DNA of 64,000 bases from Stappia sp. TSB10P1A (GCF_900185725.1 NZ_FYAU01000032.1:62001-126000), one strand, 5' to 3'. Shown: positions 1 through 9,315, counted from the stretch's first letter. Numbers and translations: made by a program. Notes: generated by a model from the letters alone, not told the origin.

Positions 1-20
1 TCCCGTCCCGACAAGGTCCG

Positions 21-629
21 ATGATCGCCGTTTCGTTGCAAGCCTCCAGACCGGCTTCGGTCGGCTACGCGCTCCTTGCCGCCCTCTCCCTGATGGTGTC
101 GCTGACGGCGGCGCTGGCGAAACCTGTCCCCGCCGCCGCCGACGCCCAGGCGTTCCGCGTCACCAACACCGCGGTGCTGACCCGCACGCCCGACGGGGTC
201 ACGGCGACACCGGGTGAACTCGACCAGCGCATCGTCCATATCTCACTGTGCAAGACCGGCGAGAACCTGCTGCTCGACATCGGTACACGGTTGAAATTGT
301 GGAAGATTCCGGACGGGCTCGCGCGCATAGACTGGCCGCAGGGCACGGGCACGGCGCTGTCGCGCGACGACGCGATCGCCCTGTCCGGCCAGGCCACGGC
401 GGCCGATGTGCCCACCTGGGGCGCCGAGGTGATCTGGCCGGACCTTGGCCCGGTAACGCTTGTCCTCTTCGAGACGAGCCCGGAAAGCTATGGCGGCCTG
501 CTGTCCAGCGCCCCCTCCGGGGTGCCGGTGCTGCGGCAGATGATGTTTCAGACCCTCACCCCGCGCTCCCGGCCGCGCGCGCCGGGCATGCCCCGCTCCT
601 ATCCCGGCGTCGAGACGCTAGCCGATTGA
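21..629 (+). CDS. Secreted hypothetical protein
   Basis: A 202-residue protein I do not recognise. Residues 1-33 look like a signal peptide: an N-terminal stretch with one Arg, a hydrophobic segment around residues 17-32 and an Ala-Leu-Ala/Lys-Pro cleavage-like site. The rest is a compact, mostly beta-type sequence with a single Cys near residue 77 and a Pro/Arg-rich tail, and no membrane segment. AAGG lies just upstream of the ATG. The stop overlaps the end of the convergent rhodanese gene by 12 bp. Periplasmic location is inferred from the leader only; no function is assigned. Confidence 0.7.
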   Translation: MIAVSLQASRPASVGYALLAALSLMVSLTAALAKPVPAAADAQAFRVTNTAVLTRTPDGVTATPGELDQRIVHISLCKTGENLLLDIGTRLKLWKIPDGLARIDWPQGTGTALSRDDAIALSGQATAADVPTWGAEVIWPDLGPVTLVLFETSPESYGGLLSSAPSGVPVLRQMMFQTLTPRSRPRAPGMPRSYPGVETLAD

Positions 630-1049
630 TGCGGCTGCCTGTTTGGGGGCGCTGCCGGGAAGCTCGACCGGGCCGCCCGCCTCCCGCCAGGCGGAAAATC
701 CCCCGCCGACATGGGCGACCGGGGCCAGCCCCATCTCCTGCACCGCGCGGGTCGCCAGCGCCGAGCGCCAGCCGGCGGCACAGAAGAAGACGAAGCGCTT
801 GTCCTCGCCGAAGACCGGCTTGAAATAGGGGCTCTCCGGGTCGATCCAGAACTCCAGCATGCCGCGCGGCGCATGCACCGCGCCGGGGATACGGCCCTCG
901 CGCTCCAATTCGCGGATGTCGCGGATATCCACGAAGACGGTGCCTGGATCGCCATGCAGCGCCACCGCCGCGCCGACCTCCAGGGTCTCGACCACGGCTT
1001 CGGCCTCGGCGAGCAAGGCCTTGTATCCCCTGATGATCCGTCCCGTCAT
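618..1049 (-). CDS. Rhodanese-like domain protein
   Basis: A single-domain rhodanese of 143 residues, a family that moves sulfane sulfur through a cysteine persulfide. Seen: the IRDIRE segment of the CH2A motif, the HAPRGMLEFW region, and an active-site-like loop FFCAAGWRSALA with Cys followed by AAGWRS, then a GGFSAW motif typical of rhodaneses near the C-terminus. The reading frame is open further upstream, but ATG at 1049 is preceded by GGGGAGAG and starts the conserved part, so I chose it. No signal peptide, so cytoplasmic. No operon partner is evident. Confidence 0.85.
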   Translation of the reverse strand: MTGRIIRGYKALLAEAEAVVETLEVGAAVALHGDPGTVFVDIRDIRELEREGRIPGAVHAPRGMLEFWIDPESPYFKPVFGEDKRFVFFCAAGWRSALATRAVQEMGLAPVAHVGGGFSAWREAGGPVELPGSAPKQAAASIG

Positions 1050-1269
1050 CGCGCTCTCCCCGCAGTCCGGCCGCCCGCCGGCAAGGCCGCCATTGTTTGC
1101 CGGGCCCTGCGCAAATGACAAGCCCTGTCCCCGCGCGTGGCGGCGCGAAAGCATCGTCGGAAAACGCGAAAGGGCGCGGATGTCTCCGCGCCCCTGGCAA
1201 TTTCTGCAGTTTGATTTTCGCAGTTCATGTGGCCGTCCGGCGCCTCCGCCTTCGCGGGCGCAGCATGTC

Positions 1270-1401
1270 CTATTGGACGATGGCCACCGTCGCGGGCGTG
1301 ACATCCCCGCCGAACACATACATCAGCGCAAGTGCGCCACCCGCCAGGAGAACGACCCAAGCCGTTACGCCCCAACAGGATTTCTGAACCTGTTCGTCCA
1401 T
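1270..1401 (-). CDS. Small single-pass membrane protein
   Basis: A 43-residue ORF with one strongly hydrophobic segment (about residues 11-30, WGVTAWVVLLAGGALALMYV) after a short polar N-terminus MDEQVQKSC. AAGGAA sits 6 nt before the ATG, a better ribosome site than chance, and the gene fills an otherwise empty gap between the rhodanese and chemoreceptor genes. I do not recognise the family. The inner membrane is the likely location. The main doubt is whether such a short ORF is translated. Confidence 0.5.
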   Translation of the reverse strand: MDEQVQKSCWGVTAWVVLLAGGALALMYVFGGDVTPATVAIVQ

Positions 1402-1794
1402 GAAGTTCCTTGTTGTCCGAGTGTTGCGGCGCGTGTTTGCCCCCCGCGCTCACGTTCGGTCCGAGGCGGCATTTAACGATTTGGCAATAATTTCGCAAGC
1501 GCAAAAAAAGGACAAGCTGACCTGCACGTCACGCATGACAGTTCGATGAACCGCCCCAATCCTCTCGGGATTTTTGCGAGAAACCGCGCCGGAAAATTGC
1601 GACGAGCCTCTCAAAATTCGCCGAAATCCGTCTCAAATTTTGAGAAATTTCGAGACTCCCGTCTCGAAATCGCAACCCGGCGCCGCCGCCGAAAACGGGG
1701 ATAAGCGCCGGCGCAGACAAACAGTCGATGAGACATGCAGCCAACGGGGACAAGTGCCGGGGCCGGCCGCGAACGGACCGGCCCGCCGGCCGCC
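1402..1794. other. Intergenic gap with palindromes, AT-rich
   Basis: About 390 bp without a convincing gene downstream of the chemoreceptor gene. It is more AT-rich than its surroundings and holds a 15-nt palindrome at 1631-1645 (TCTCAAA-T-TTTGAGA) followed directly by a 10-bp perfect stem at 1647-1656/1661-1670. The second hairpin could end chemoreceptor transcription on the minus strand. The part near 1402-1520 is likely the promoter of the small membrane protein. Confidence 0.5.
1647..1670 (-). terminator. Hairpin downstream of chemoreceptor
   Basis: A perfect 10-bp stem (ATTTCGAGAC/GTCTCGAAAT) with a 4-nt loop, about 125 nt after the chemoreceptor stop. On the minus strand it is followed by TTTCTC, so only a weak U-tract. 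Terminator is one reading; a protein-binding palindrome is another. Confidence 0.35.
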
Positions 1795-3264
1795 TCACGC
1801 GATCGAGCGGGAGGCCTCGCGCACCTTCACCGTCGCCTGCTCGACCCGCTCGGTCTCCTGCGACAGCGACTGCATGTTGGAACTGATCGCCGCGACGCCC
1901 GCATGGGCCTGCTGCATGTTGCTCGAAATGTCGCGGGTGACGATCGACTGCTCCTCGATCGCCGTGGCGACGCTCGACGAAATGTCGCTGATCTCCTCGA
2001 TGATCGTCATGATCGACCGGATCGAGCCTTCCGCCTGCGACGACGACCCCTGCACCAGGGCGATGCGCGCACTGATATCCTCGGTCGCCTTCGAGGTCTG
2101 CGCCGCAAGGCTCTTGACCTCGCCCGCGACGACGGCAAAGCCCCTGCCGGCCTCGCCCGCGCGCGCCGCCTCGATGGTCGCGTTGAGCGCCAGCAGGTTG
2201 GTCTGCGCCGCGATGCTGTCGATCAGTTCCAGCACCTCGCCGATCTTTCCGGCATTCGCCGCCAGTTCGCTCATCACGGCGGAGGACTCGCGCGCCTCGT
2301 CCACCGCCCGGCCCGCCACCTGCATGGCCTGGTTGACCTGCCGGGTGATCTCGCTGATCGAGGCGACCAGTTCCTCCGTCGCCGAGGCGACCGCCTGGAC
2401 ATTGCCGGACGCCTGCAGCGAGGAGGCGGAGGCATCGACCGCCCGCCCGCTCGCCTGGGCGATGGCGGCGGCAACCGAATCCAGATCCGCGTCGATCTGC
2501 TTCTGCACAGCCTCCCGGTGCCTGCGCAGGGAGACCTGCTCCGTGCGATCGGTGGCGAACTTGACCACCTTCACCGGCTTGCCGTCCTCGTCGAGGATCG
2601 GATTGTAGGTGCCCTGGATCCACACCTCCTTGCCGCCCTTGCCGAGCCGCCGGTACTCGTTCGACTGGAACCGTCCGGCCCTCAACTCGTCCCAGAACCG
2701 CCGATACTCGGCGCTGCGCGCCTGGTCCTCGCCGACGAACAGGCTGTGATTGCGGCCGACGATCTCGTCGAGCCGGTAGCCCATCGTCTTGAGAAAGTTG
2801 TCGTTCGCCTCAAGGATGGTGCCATCCATGGCAAAGCTGATCACTGCCTGGGAGCGGCGGATCGCCGCGATTTCGCCGGCCGTCTCGATGGCGCGGCGCT
2901 TGGCCTCGGTGATGTCGGCGGCGACCTTGACCACCCGGACGATGCGCCCCGCCCGGCCGAGGACCGGGTTGTAGGACGCCTGCAACCAGATGTCGCGCCC
3001 CTCCTTGCCCGTGCGGCGGAACTCTCCGGACAGCGCCTGGCCGCGCGCCAGCCCCGCCCAGAACGCGCGGTACTCGGCGCTCTCGCGGTCCTGCGGCCTG
3101 ACGAACAGGCTGTGGTGCTTGCCGCGGATCTCGTCGAGCCGATAGCCGACGGTTTTCAGGAAATTCTCGTTGGCATCGAGGATCGTGCCATCCGGCGTGA
3201 ACTCGATGATCGCCTGAGACCGGCCGATCGCCTCGATAAGCGCCTTCTTTCCGCTGCCGAACAT
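1795..3264 (-). CDS. Soluble methyl-accepting chemotaxis protein, two PAS domains
   Basis: A 489-residue cytoplasmic chemoreceptor. Two tandem PAS domains (about residues 10-120 and 130-245) carry nearly the same core: [15 protein letters not shown] and [15 protein letters not shown], followed by HSLFV, AEYR-FW and a [16 protein letters not shown] turn. They look like a recent internal duplication. Residues about 255-489 form the MCP signalling domain with the conserved hairpin tip around [18 protein letters not shown] and flanking heptad helices. There is no transmembrane segment or HAMP domain, so it should sense an internal signal, perhaps redox or oxygen through a PAS-bound cofactor (inference). 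It signals to CheA/CheW; no che genes lie nearby. It is divergent from the DUF599 gene. Confidence 0.93.
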   Translation of the reverse strand: MFGSGKKALIEAIGRSQAIIEFTPDGTILDANENFLKTVGYRLDEIRGKHHSLFVRPQDRESAEYRAFWAGLARGQALSGEFRRTGKEGRDIWLQASYNPVLGRAGRIVRVVKVAADITEAKRRAIETAGEIAAIRRSQAVISFAMDGTILEANDNFLKTMGYRLDEIVGRNHSLFVGEDQARSAEYRRFWDELRAGRFQSNEYRRLGKGGKEVWIQGTYNPILDEDGKPVKVVKFATDRTEQVSLRRHREAVQKQIDADLDSVAAAIAQASGRAVDASASSLQASGNVQAVASATEELVASISEITRQVNQAMQVAGRAVDEARESSAVMSELAANAGKIGEVLELIDSIAAQTNLLALNATIEAARAGEAGRGFAVVAGEVKSLAAQTSKATEDISARIALVQGSSSQAEGSIRSIMTIIEEISDISSSVATAIEEQSIVTRDISSNMQQAHAGVAAISSNMQSLSQETERVEQATVKVREASRSIA

Positions 3265-3563
3265 TATGTGTCGTGCTCCCTAGACTAACCCTGAAAGCAT
3301 AAGAGCGGACGATTTTAAAAATAATTAACTTGGAAAGTAACATGCCCAACCTTACGTAGAAAACGTCACGAAAACGCGGGCTGGAAATACGGTAAAACAC
3401 GCAGCCAGCGCGCCGGCCGCGCCCCACTGCGATCTGCGGCAAGCCGGGATCGGGTCCGCCCGCGCCGCCAGCAGTGGACCACCGCACCGGCGCAGTTGAT
3501 CGGCGCTGCATGCGAGGTCAGACTTCACCGGCAACGCAAGGGAAAGCGCGAGGACCCCGCATC
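3265..3563. promoter_or_regulatory. Divergent intergenic region
   Basis: About 300 bp between the divergent chemoreceptor and DUF599 genes. The chemoreceptor-proximal part (3285-3360) is AT-rich, with tracts such as TTTTAAAAATAATTAA, and probably carries its promoter. The rest is ordinary GC-rich sequence with no gene I can support. Confidence 0.45.
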
Positions 3564-4322
3564 ATGATCGATCTGGCCGGAACGGATCTGGCGGCGCTGG
3601 CCTGGTTCGTCGCTGCCTGGCTCGGCTTCAACGTCGTCGTCGAACTGTCGCCGCTGAAGACGCGCACGCTGTCGCACCAGATGAACCTGCACCGGCGCGG
3701 CTGGATGGAGATGATGAGCCGCCGCCCGGTGCGGATCATGGATGTCGGCATCGCCGCCGGCCTGCAGCAGGGCACCGGCTTTTTCGCCTCCACCTCGCTG
3801 CTGGCGATCGGCGGCTGCTTCGCGCTGCTGACCTCGACCGAATCGATCCTGAAGATGATGAGCGACCTCGGCCTGAAGGGCGGCGGCAGCCCGGCCGTCT
3901 GGGAGCTGAAGGTGATCGGCCTGACGCTGATCTATGCCTATGCCTTCTTCAAGTTCGGCTGGGCCTATCGCCTGTTCAACTACGCGACGATCCTGATGGG
4001 CGCGATGCCGGAGGAAAACGCGCCGCGGGAGCACCGCGACGCCTTCGCCGAGCGCGCCGCCGGGATCATGGTGCTCGCCGGCACCCACTTCAACCGCGGC
4101 CAGCGGGCCTTCTTCTTCTCGGTCGGCTATCTCGGCTGGTTCATCGACCCGCGCGTCTTCATGGCGACGACGTTCTTCGTCGTCTGCGTGCTGGTGCGCC
4201 GTCAGTTCGCCTCGCGAGCAAGGGCGCTGGCCGCCTCGCTGCACCAGCTCCCGTCGGCGCCGATCGAGCCGGCCGGCGGCATGAACACCGACACCGGCGC
4301 CTCGAACCCCTTCACCCGGTAG
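3564..4322 (+). CDS. DUF599 family membrane protein
   Basis: A 252-residue integral membrane protein of the DUF599 family, function unknown. Seen: a hydrophobic N-terminal helix (LAALAWFVAAWLGFNVVVEL), the family-typical stretch of Leu-Ser-His-Gln-Met-Asn-Leu-His-Arg followed by WMEMMSRR and RIMD, then at least three more hydrophobic segments around residues 60-85, 115-140 and 195-215. The conserved GTHFNRGQRAFFFS segment precedes the last helix. The frame is open upstream to 3474, but ATG at 3564 begins the recognisable family sequence and has AGGA upstream. The last 121 bp overlap the convergent cyclase gene. Confidence 0.82.
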   Translation: MIDLAGTDLAALAWFVAAWLGFNVVVELSPLKTRTLSHQMNLHRRGWMEMMSRRPVRIMDVGIAAGLQQGTGFFASTSLLAIGGCFALLTSTESILKMMSDLGLKGGGSPAVWELKVIGLTLIYAYAFFKFGWAYRLFNYATILMGAMPEENAPREHRDAFAERAAGIMVLAGTHFNRGQRAFFFSVGYLGWFIDPRVFMATTFFVVCVLVRRQFASRARALAASLHQLPSAPIEPAGGMNTDTGASNPFTR

Positions 4323-5446
4323 CGGCCGAGGGCACCGGCGTGGCAGCCCATCAGGTCGGCGATGGCCTCGGATACGAGAATGTCCTGCTCCAGGTCGCGG
4401 GTCAGCCCGGCGATGCGCGAGGCCAGGTTGACCACCGGCCCGACCACCGTGAAATCGAGCCGTGCCTCGGCCCCGACATTGCCGAAGAACACGTCGCCCG
4501 CATGCAGGGCAATGCCGACGCGCAGCGGCGGCTTCTCGTCGCAGCAGTCGCGGTTCATCTCGGCGATCGCCGCGCTCGCCTCGCGCGCCGCCAGCAGCGC
4601 CTGGCGCGCGGCGGTGCGGGCGCTGTCGTCGCAGCCATAGGGGAAGACGGCCATCACCTCGTCGCCGATGAACTTCAGCACCTCGCCGTCATGCGCCTCG
4701 ACCGCGCGGGTGACCGCGTCGAAATAGGCGTTGAGCAGCTTGATCAGCTTGTCGCCGGGAAGGGCGTTGGAGAGTTCGGTGAAGCCGCGCAGGTCGAAGA
4801 AGCCGACCACGGCGGAGATCGTCTCGCCGTCGCCGCGCGTCACCGTGCCGGCCAGGACCCGCGCGCCGGCGCGCCGGCCGACATAGGTGTCGAGCAGGGT
4901 CTGGCTCATGCGCTTCAAAGTGTAGAGCTCGCACAACAGCCCCAGCGGCCGGGCGATGGTCTCCAGCAGCGAGATCTGCGCGCCGGTGAAGCCGCCGGCG
5001 CGGCGGGTGGCGAAGGTGACGCCCTTCACCGACCCGTCGGAAAACGGCAGCGGCAGCGCGAGATAGTCGGTATAGCCGGCCTCCAGCAGCTCCGGCACGA
5101 TGCCGTAGTCCGGCAGCTCGCCGCCCGCGGCAAGGCGGATGCGAACACTGCGGCGCTCGGAGAACACCACCTTGAACGGGCTGTTGTCATAGGCCTTGAG
5201 GCTCTCGGGCGTTTCCATGTAGCGGCGCAGCTCGAGCCCCTTCTCGGGGGTCCAGGTGACGCCTTCCGTGCGCACGTTGGGATGCAGCACGGTGATGCCG
5301 GTCACCACCCGGTCGATGCGCACGCCGGCCTCGTTGAGGCGCAGCGCCAGCATCTCGATCAGCACCGAGATCTCCTCGACCCGCACCGCGTCGCCATGCA
5401 GCCATTCCATGACCTCGGCGGCGACCAGACTTGCGCTGATTGTCAT
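4202..5446 (-). CDS. Class III adenylate/guanylate cyclase
   Basis: A 414-residue cytoplasmic nucleotide cyclase making cAMP or cGMP from the triphosphate. The catalytic domain (about residues 205-385) shows both metal-binding Asp sites: D218 in FFDLRGFTE and D262 in LKFIGDEVMAVF. K258 lies in the same stretch, and the transition-state region is DFTVVGPVVNLASR. The N-terminal half (about 20-190) resembles a GAF-like sensory region without membrane segments. ATG at 5446 is chosen over an upstream in-frame ATG because it is preceded by AGGGGTGAGA. This architecture, GAF-like plus cyclase, is common as multiple paralogs in rhizobia. The 3' end overlaps the DUF599 gene tail to tail by 121 bp. Confidence 0.9.
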   Translation of the reverse strand: MTISASLVAAEVMEWLHGDAVRVEEISVLIEMLALRLNEAGVRIDRVVTGITVLHPNVRTEGVTWTPEKGLELRRYMETPESLKAYDNSPFKVVFSERRSVRIRLAAGGELPDYGIVPELLEAGYTDYLALPLPFSDGSVKGVTFATRRAGGFTGAQISLLETIARPLGLLCELYTLKRMSQTLLDTYVGRRAGARVLAGTVTRGDGETISAVVGFFDLRGFTELSNALPGDKLIKLLNAYFDAVTRAVEAHDGEVLKFIGDEVMAVFPYGCDDSARTAARQALLAAREASAAIAEMNRDCCDEKPPLRVGIALHAGDVFFGNVGAEARLDFTVVGPVVNLASRIAGLTRDLEQDILVSEAIADLMGCHAGALGRYRVKGFEAPVSVFMPPAGSIGADGSWCSEAASALAREAN

Positions 5447-5641
5447 GTTCTCACCCCTCCGGCCTGTCGTCGCCGGTCTCCGCAATGCCGATGGCTGTCC
5501 CCGCGCCGCACGGCACGGGCAACGGGTCGTGCGCAGGCCGCCCCCGCGCACTGGCGCTTATTTGGGTCGCCCGGACACGCAATGGAAGATGCAGCCGCAA
5601 CTTCGTGATGCAGCCGGCGATCCGGATGCCGCGATCCGGCG

Positions 5642-7129
5642 TCAGTGGATCTTGCGCTTCTTCGCCTTCGCCGCATAGGGGTTGTCGCCCTTGCGGTAGC
5701 TGAGGCGGATCGGCGTGCCGGGCATGTTGAACGTCTCGCGCAAGCCGTTGACGAGGTAGCGCGTGTAGCTTTCCGGCAGCACCTCGGGGCGCGAGCAGAA
5801 GACGACGAAATGCGGCGGGCGCGCCTTCACCTGGGTGACGTAGCGCAGCTTGATGCGCCGGCCGGCCACCGCCGGAGGCGGATGGTGGACGAGAACGCCG
5901 TCGAGCCAGCGGTTGAGCCGGGAGGTGGAGACGCGCCGGTTCCACATGTCATAGGCCTGGAAGGCGGCCTCCATCAGCTTGTCGAGGCCGCGCCCGTGCA
6001 GGCCCGACAGGGTGACGATGCGCACGCCGCGGATCTGGTTGAGATAGCGCTCCGAGGCATCGGAGATGCGCTGCATCGCCTCGGCGCGGTCCTCGATCAG
6101 GTCCCACTTGTTGATGGCGATGACGAGGGCGCGGCCCTCGCGGGCGACCAGATCGATGATCTGCAGGTCCTGCTTCTCGAAGGGAATGGTCGCGTCCAGC
6201 GTGACGATCACCACCTCGGCGAACTTGATCGCCCGCAGCGCGTCGGCGACGGAGAGCTTTTCCAGCTTCTCCTGCACCCGCGCCTTGCGGCGGATGCCGG
6301 CGGTGTCGAACATCTTGACGTGCCGGTCGCGCCAGACCCAGTCGACGGAGATGGAATCGCGGGTGATGCCGGCCTCCGGGCCGGTCAGCAGCCGCTCTTC
6401 CCCCAGGAAGCGGTTGATCAGCGTCGACTTGCCGGCATTGGGACGGCCGACGACGGCCACGCGCAAGGGACGCTGGGCGCTGCCGGCGGCCGGGCCCTTG
6501 TCCTCTTCCTCCACCACCTCGCCATCCTCGTCGGTGGCGAGATCGACATCGGTCTCGGCGACTTCGGCCGGCGCCAGCGCCGCCTCGGCGGCGCGCACCT
6601 CAGCATCGGCGGCGGCGGCCTCGCGCTCCTCGACCGCGTCGACCACCGGCCGCAGCGCCTGGTAGAGATCGGCAAGGCCCTCGCCGTGCTCGGCCGACAT
6701 CGCCACCGGCTCGCCGAAGCCGAGGCCGAACGCCTCGTAGAGCCCGCTTTCGCCCGAGCGCCCCTCCGCCTTGTTGGCGATCAGGATCACCGGCTTGTCG
6801 GCGCGGCGCAGCAGGTTGGCGAAATGGCTGTCGCTCGGCGTCACCCCGGCGCGCGCGTCGACGACGAAGAGCACCGCATCGGCATCGGCGATCGCCTCCT
6901 CGGTCTGGGCGCGCATGCGCCCCTCCAGGCTGGCGGCGTCGGCTTCATCGAGGCCGGCGGTGTCGAGAATGGTGAAGCGCAGGTCGCCGAGACGGGCATC
7001 GCCCGGCCGGCGGTCGCGGGTCACGCCCGGCGTGTCGTCGACCAGCGCCAGCCGCTTGCCGACGAGACGGTTGAAGAGGGTGGACTTGCCGACGTTCGGG
7101 CGTCCGATGATGGCGATCTTGGCAGGCAC
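5642..7129 (-). CDS. der: Ribosome-assembly GTPase Der (EngA)
   Basis: Der is an essential tandem GTPase needed for 50S subunit maturation. Two G domains are visible: the first with P-loop GRPNVGKST near residue 8 and NKAEG, the second with GRPNAGKST around residue 225, a DTAG motif and NKWD. A KH-like C-terminal domain follows, ending in a basic KAKKRK tail. The linker between the G domains is long and acidic (Ala/Glu/Asp-rich), as often in alphaproteobacteria. I use GTG at 7129 because [12 protein letters not shown] is the family-typical N-terminus. An in-frame ATG at 7201 would add 24 residues but lies inside hairpin sequence. Gene order yfgM-like, bamB, der matches the E. coli order. Confidence 0.95.
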   Translation of the reverse strand: MPAKIAIIGRPNVGKSTLFNRLVGKRLALVDDTPGVTRDRRPGDARLGDLRFTILDTAGLDEADAASLEGRMRAQTEEAIADADAVLFVVDARAGVTPSDSHFANLLRRADKPVILIANKAEGRSGESGLYEAFGLGFGEPVAMSAEHGEGLADLYQALRPVVDAVEEREAAAADAEVRAAEAALAPAEVAETDVDLATDEDGEVVEEEDKGPAAGSAQRPLRVAVVGRPNAGKSTLINRFLGEERLLTGPEAGITRDSISVDWVWRDRHVKMFDTAGIRRKARVQEKLEKLSVADALRAIKFAEVVIVTLDATIPFEKQDLQIIDLVAREGRALVIAINKWDLIEDRAEAMQRISDASERYLNQIRGVRIVTLSGLHGRGLDKLMEAAFQAYDMWNRRVSTSRLNRWLDGVLVHHPPPAVAGRRIKLRYVTQVKARPPHFVVFCSRPEVLPESYTRYLVNGLRETFNMPGTPIRLSYRKGDNPYAAKAKKRKIH

Positions 7130-7154
7130 GTCCTGTAACCCCGGAAATGGCGAA

Positions 7155-7184
7155 GGCCCCGGCGGAATACACCCGCCGAGGGCC
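7155..7184 (-). terminator. Hairpin before der
   Basis: An 11-bp GC-rich stem with one bulged base and a 7-nt loop, in the bamB-der spacer. Together with the next hairpin it forms a tandem pair just before the der GTG start. The tail is only weakly T-rich (TTCGCCATTT on the minus strand), so it could be an attenuator or an mRNA-processing structure rather than a full terminator. Confidence 0.4.
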
Positions 7185-7197
7185 CGGATCAAATGAA

Positions 7198-7226
7198 GCA
7201 TCCCGCGCCGGCACGGCGCGGGATGC
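7198..7226 (-). terminator. Perfect hairpin between bamB and der
   Basis: A perfect 13-bp stem, GCATCCCGCGCCG paired with CGGCGCGGGATGC, around a 3-nt loop, about 40 nt after the bamB stop. On the minus strand it is followed by TTCATTTG. It probably reduces read-through from bamB into der, implying der has its own promoter or is attenuated. Confidence 0.5.
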
Positions 7227-7267
7227 GGGAAACGCGGGAGCGGGCCGGCGGGAGCGCCGGCGCCCCG

Positions 7268-8596
7268 TCAGTTGAACGCGACGACGTCGCCCTTGGCGGT
7301 GATCGTCACCAGCCGGTCGCCGGCGACGATCGGCGTCACATAGATGTTTTCCGAGGTCGACGAGGTGCCGAGGATCCGGCCGGAGGCCGCATCCACCCGC
7401 GCCATGCGGCCATCGCTCGACACCGCGACCAGCACGCCATTGGCGAGCACCGGTCCGGCCCAGTTGATGCGGCTCTTCTTCTTGCCCTCGACATTGGGCA
7501 GCACGGTGCGCCACAGCGGCTTGCCGGTGGAGCGCTCCAACGCGACGATGCGGTCCTCGATGTCGATCAGGAAGACGCTGCCGCCGGAGACGATCGGCGT
7601 GTGCAGCGAGCCGACATCCTGCTCCCATACCCGCTCGCCGGTGCGCAGACGCGAGGCGACCAGACGGCCGGAAACGCCGGAGGCGAAGACCATGTCGCCA
7701 TTGACCACCGGGCTCGCCGCGACATCCGAGAAGCCGGAGACGGCGCGGGTGCGATAGGAGCGGGTGACGCCCTCGACCCATTTCGGCTCGCCGTTCTTCA
7801 TGTCGAGCGCCATCACCTCGCCGGAGGTGAAGGGCACGATGACGGTGCCGCCGGAAATCGCCGGATTGGCGAAGGCGAGCAGGCCGCTGTTCTCGGCGAT
7901 GCCGGTATAGGTCCAGCGCTCGGCGCCGTCATCCTGCGAGGCCGCATGGACCTCGCCGGTCTGGGTGACGGCGACGACGAGGCCGCCGGCCGCGGCCGGT
8001 GCCTGACGGGCCGGCGCGTTGATGTCCTTGGTCCACAGCACCGCGCCGGAGCCGGCATCGAGCGCCACGAGCTGGCTGTAGCCGGTGGCGACGAAGACGC
8101 GGCCGCCCTCGGCGGCGACGCCGCCGCCCGACGCCACGCCGCTCTCGCCCTCGGGCCGCAGCGAACGGCTCCACAGGCGGCCGCCATTGGTCGACAGCGC
8201 CGTGACCTCGCCATTCTGGTTGTAGACGAAGATCCGGCCATTGGCCGAAACGGGGCGCGCGGCAATGCGCACATTGCCGGAGAACATGCCGCCGCCGGAG
8301 CTGCCGATCGAGGCGCGCCAGGCGCGCCCGCCGGTGACATTGGCCGCGACATTGCCGGAATTGTTGGCGGCATCACCGCCGCCCTGGCGCCACTCGACGC
8401 CGCTCGCCGCGCCGATGCTGGCGGCGCGGCCGCCGCTCTCGGTGCCCGGAAGCGTGGTGTCGAACAGCGCCTGCCGCTCGCCCGGCAGCACCGTGTCCTT
8501 CGAGAATGGGTTGAGGTCGGCGACCGTCTCACAGCCGGCCAGCGCCAGCGCCGCCAGCGACAGGGTCGCCGCGCGCAGGACGGTGGTAAACGTCAT
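7268..8596 (-). CDS. bamB: BamB-like PQQ-repeat outer-membrane assembly lipoprotein
   Basis: A 442-residue periplasmic lipoprotein. ATG at 8596 follows GGAGG and opens a lipoprotein signal with lipobox LAGC (Cys about residue 21). The mature part is a beta-propeller of PQQ-like repeats, seen as recurring blade signatures such as GRIFVYNQNGEVTAL, GRVFVATGYSQLVALDAGSG, AVLWTKDI and DRLVTITAKGDVVAF. In E. coli BamB helps the BAM complex insert outer-membrane beta-barrels. Position between a YfgM-like gene and der supports the assignment. A generic PQQ-repeat protein of other function is the alternative. Confidence 0.88.
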   Translation of the reverse strand: MTFTTVLRAATLSLAALALAGCETVADLNPFSKDTVLPGERQALFDTTLPGTESGGRAASIGAASGVEWRQGGGDAANNSGNVAANVTGGRAWRASIGSSGGGMFSGNVRIAARPVSANGRIFVYNQNGEVTALSTNGGRLWSRSLRPEGESGVASGGGVAAEGGRVFVATGYSQLVALDAGSGAVLWTKDINAPARQAPAAAGGLVVAVTQTGEVHAASQDDGAERWTYTGIAENSGLLAFANPAISGGTVIVPFTSGEVMALDMKNGEPKWVEGVTRSYRTRAVSGFSDVAASPVVNGDMVFASGVSGRLVASRLRTGERVWEQDVGSLHTPIVSGGSVFLIDIEDRIVALERSTGKPLWRTVLPNVEGKKKSRINWAGPVLANGVLVAVSSDGRMARVDAASGRILGTSSTSENIYVTPIVAGDRLVTITAKGDVVAFN

Positions 8597-8643
8597 CCGG
8601 GACCTCCGGAAAGATGTGGGGCGAAGGCTCGGGCAGACGGTCA

Positions 8644-9315
8644 TCACGACCCCTCCCCGGCCGGCTTGCCTTCGGCGGCGTCGATCAGGTCGCGCAGGGT
8701 GCGGGCCCGCGAGGCGACGTCGCCCGGCACGCCTTCCTGCTCGACGATGCCGCCGATCCAGCGGCGCGCGGCGGCCGTGTCGCCCTGCTTCCAGGCCGAC
8801 AGCACCAGCGCCTCGCGCGCAAGGAAGCGCCAGCCGTTGTCGTCGCCGGCAAGGGCTTCGAGCCGGCTGGTGGCGCCGGCGTGATCTTCAAGGTCGAGGG
8901 CGAGATAGCCGGCGCGCAGCCGGGCGATGTCGCGCAGCAGCCGCTCCGAACGCCCGTCGTCGGCGATCTGGTCGAAGGCGGCGATGGCGCCGGCCGCATC
9001 GCCCGCCTGCGCCTTCAGCGCCGCCGCGCGCATGGCGGCCAGTTGCGGATAGCCGCCGGGACCGCGGGCAAGCTCCGCCAGCCGCGCCTCGGCCTCGGCG
9101 AAACTGCCCTGGTCGGCCAGCCGCGCCGCCGAGACATAGACGTCGCCCGCCTCGCGCCCCGCGGTCTGCTGCCAGTAGACCCAGCCGCGCCAGGCGGCCG
9201 TGCCGGCGACGATGAGGACGGCAATGGCGATCAGGTAGGTGCCGAAACGGTTCCACAGGCGCTTGTAGCGCTCGTGCCTGATCTCCTCGTCGACCTCGCG
9301 AAAAATGTCGGACAT
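8644..9315 (-). CDS. YfgM-like tetratricopeptide membrane protein
   Basis: A 223-residue protein with a cytoplasmic N-terminus (MSDIFREVDEEIRHERYKRLW), one membrane anchor at about residues 24-42, and an Ala-rich TPR-like periplasmic domain (about 50-215) with helical repeats such as EAEARLAELA and AIAAFDQIADDG. This is the YfgM/TPR-like layout; E. coli YfgM associates with the Sec translocon and periplasmic chaperones. The upstream frame is open to 9588, but ATG at 9315 starts the family-typical N-terminus. It lies 47 bp before bamB on the same strand, so the two are probably co-transcribed. Confidence 0.85.
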   Translation of the reverse strand: MSDIFREVDEEIRHERYKRLWNRFGTYLIAIAVLIVAGTAAWRGWVYWQQTAGREAGDVYVSAARLADQGSFAEAEARLAELARGPGGYPQLAAMRAAALKAQAGDAAGAIAAFDQIADDGRSERLLRDIARLRAGYLALDLEDHAGATSRLEALAGDDNGWRFLAREALVLSAWKQGDTAAARRWIGGIVEQEGVPGDVASRARTLRDLIDAAEGKPAGEGS

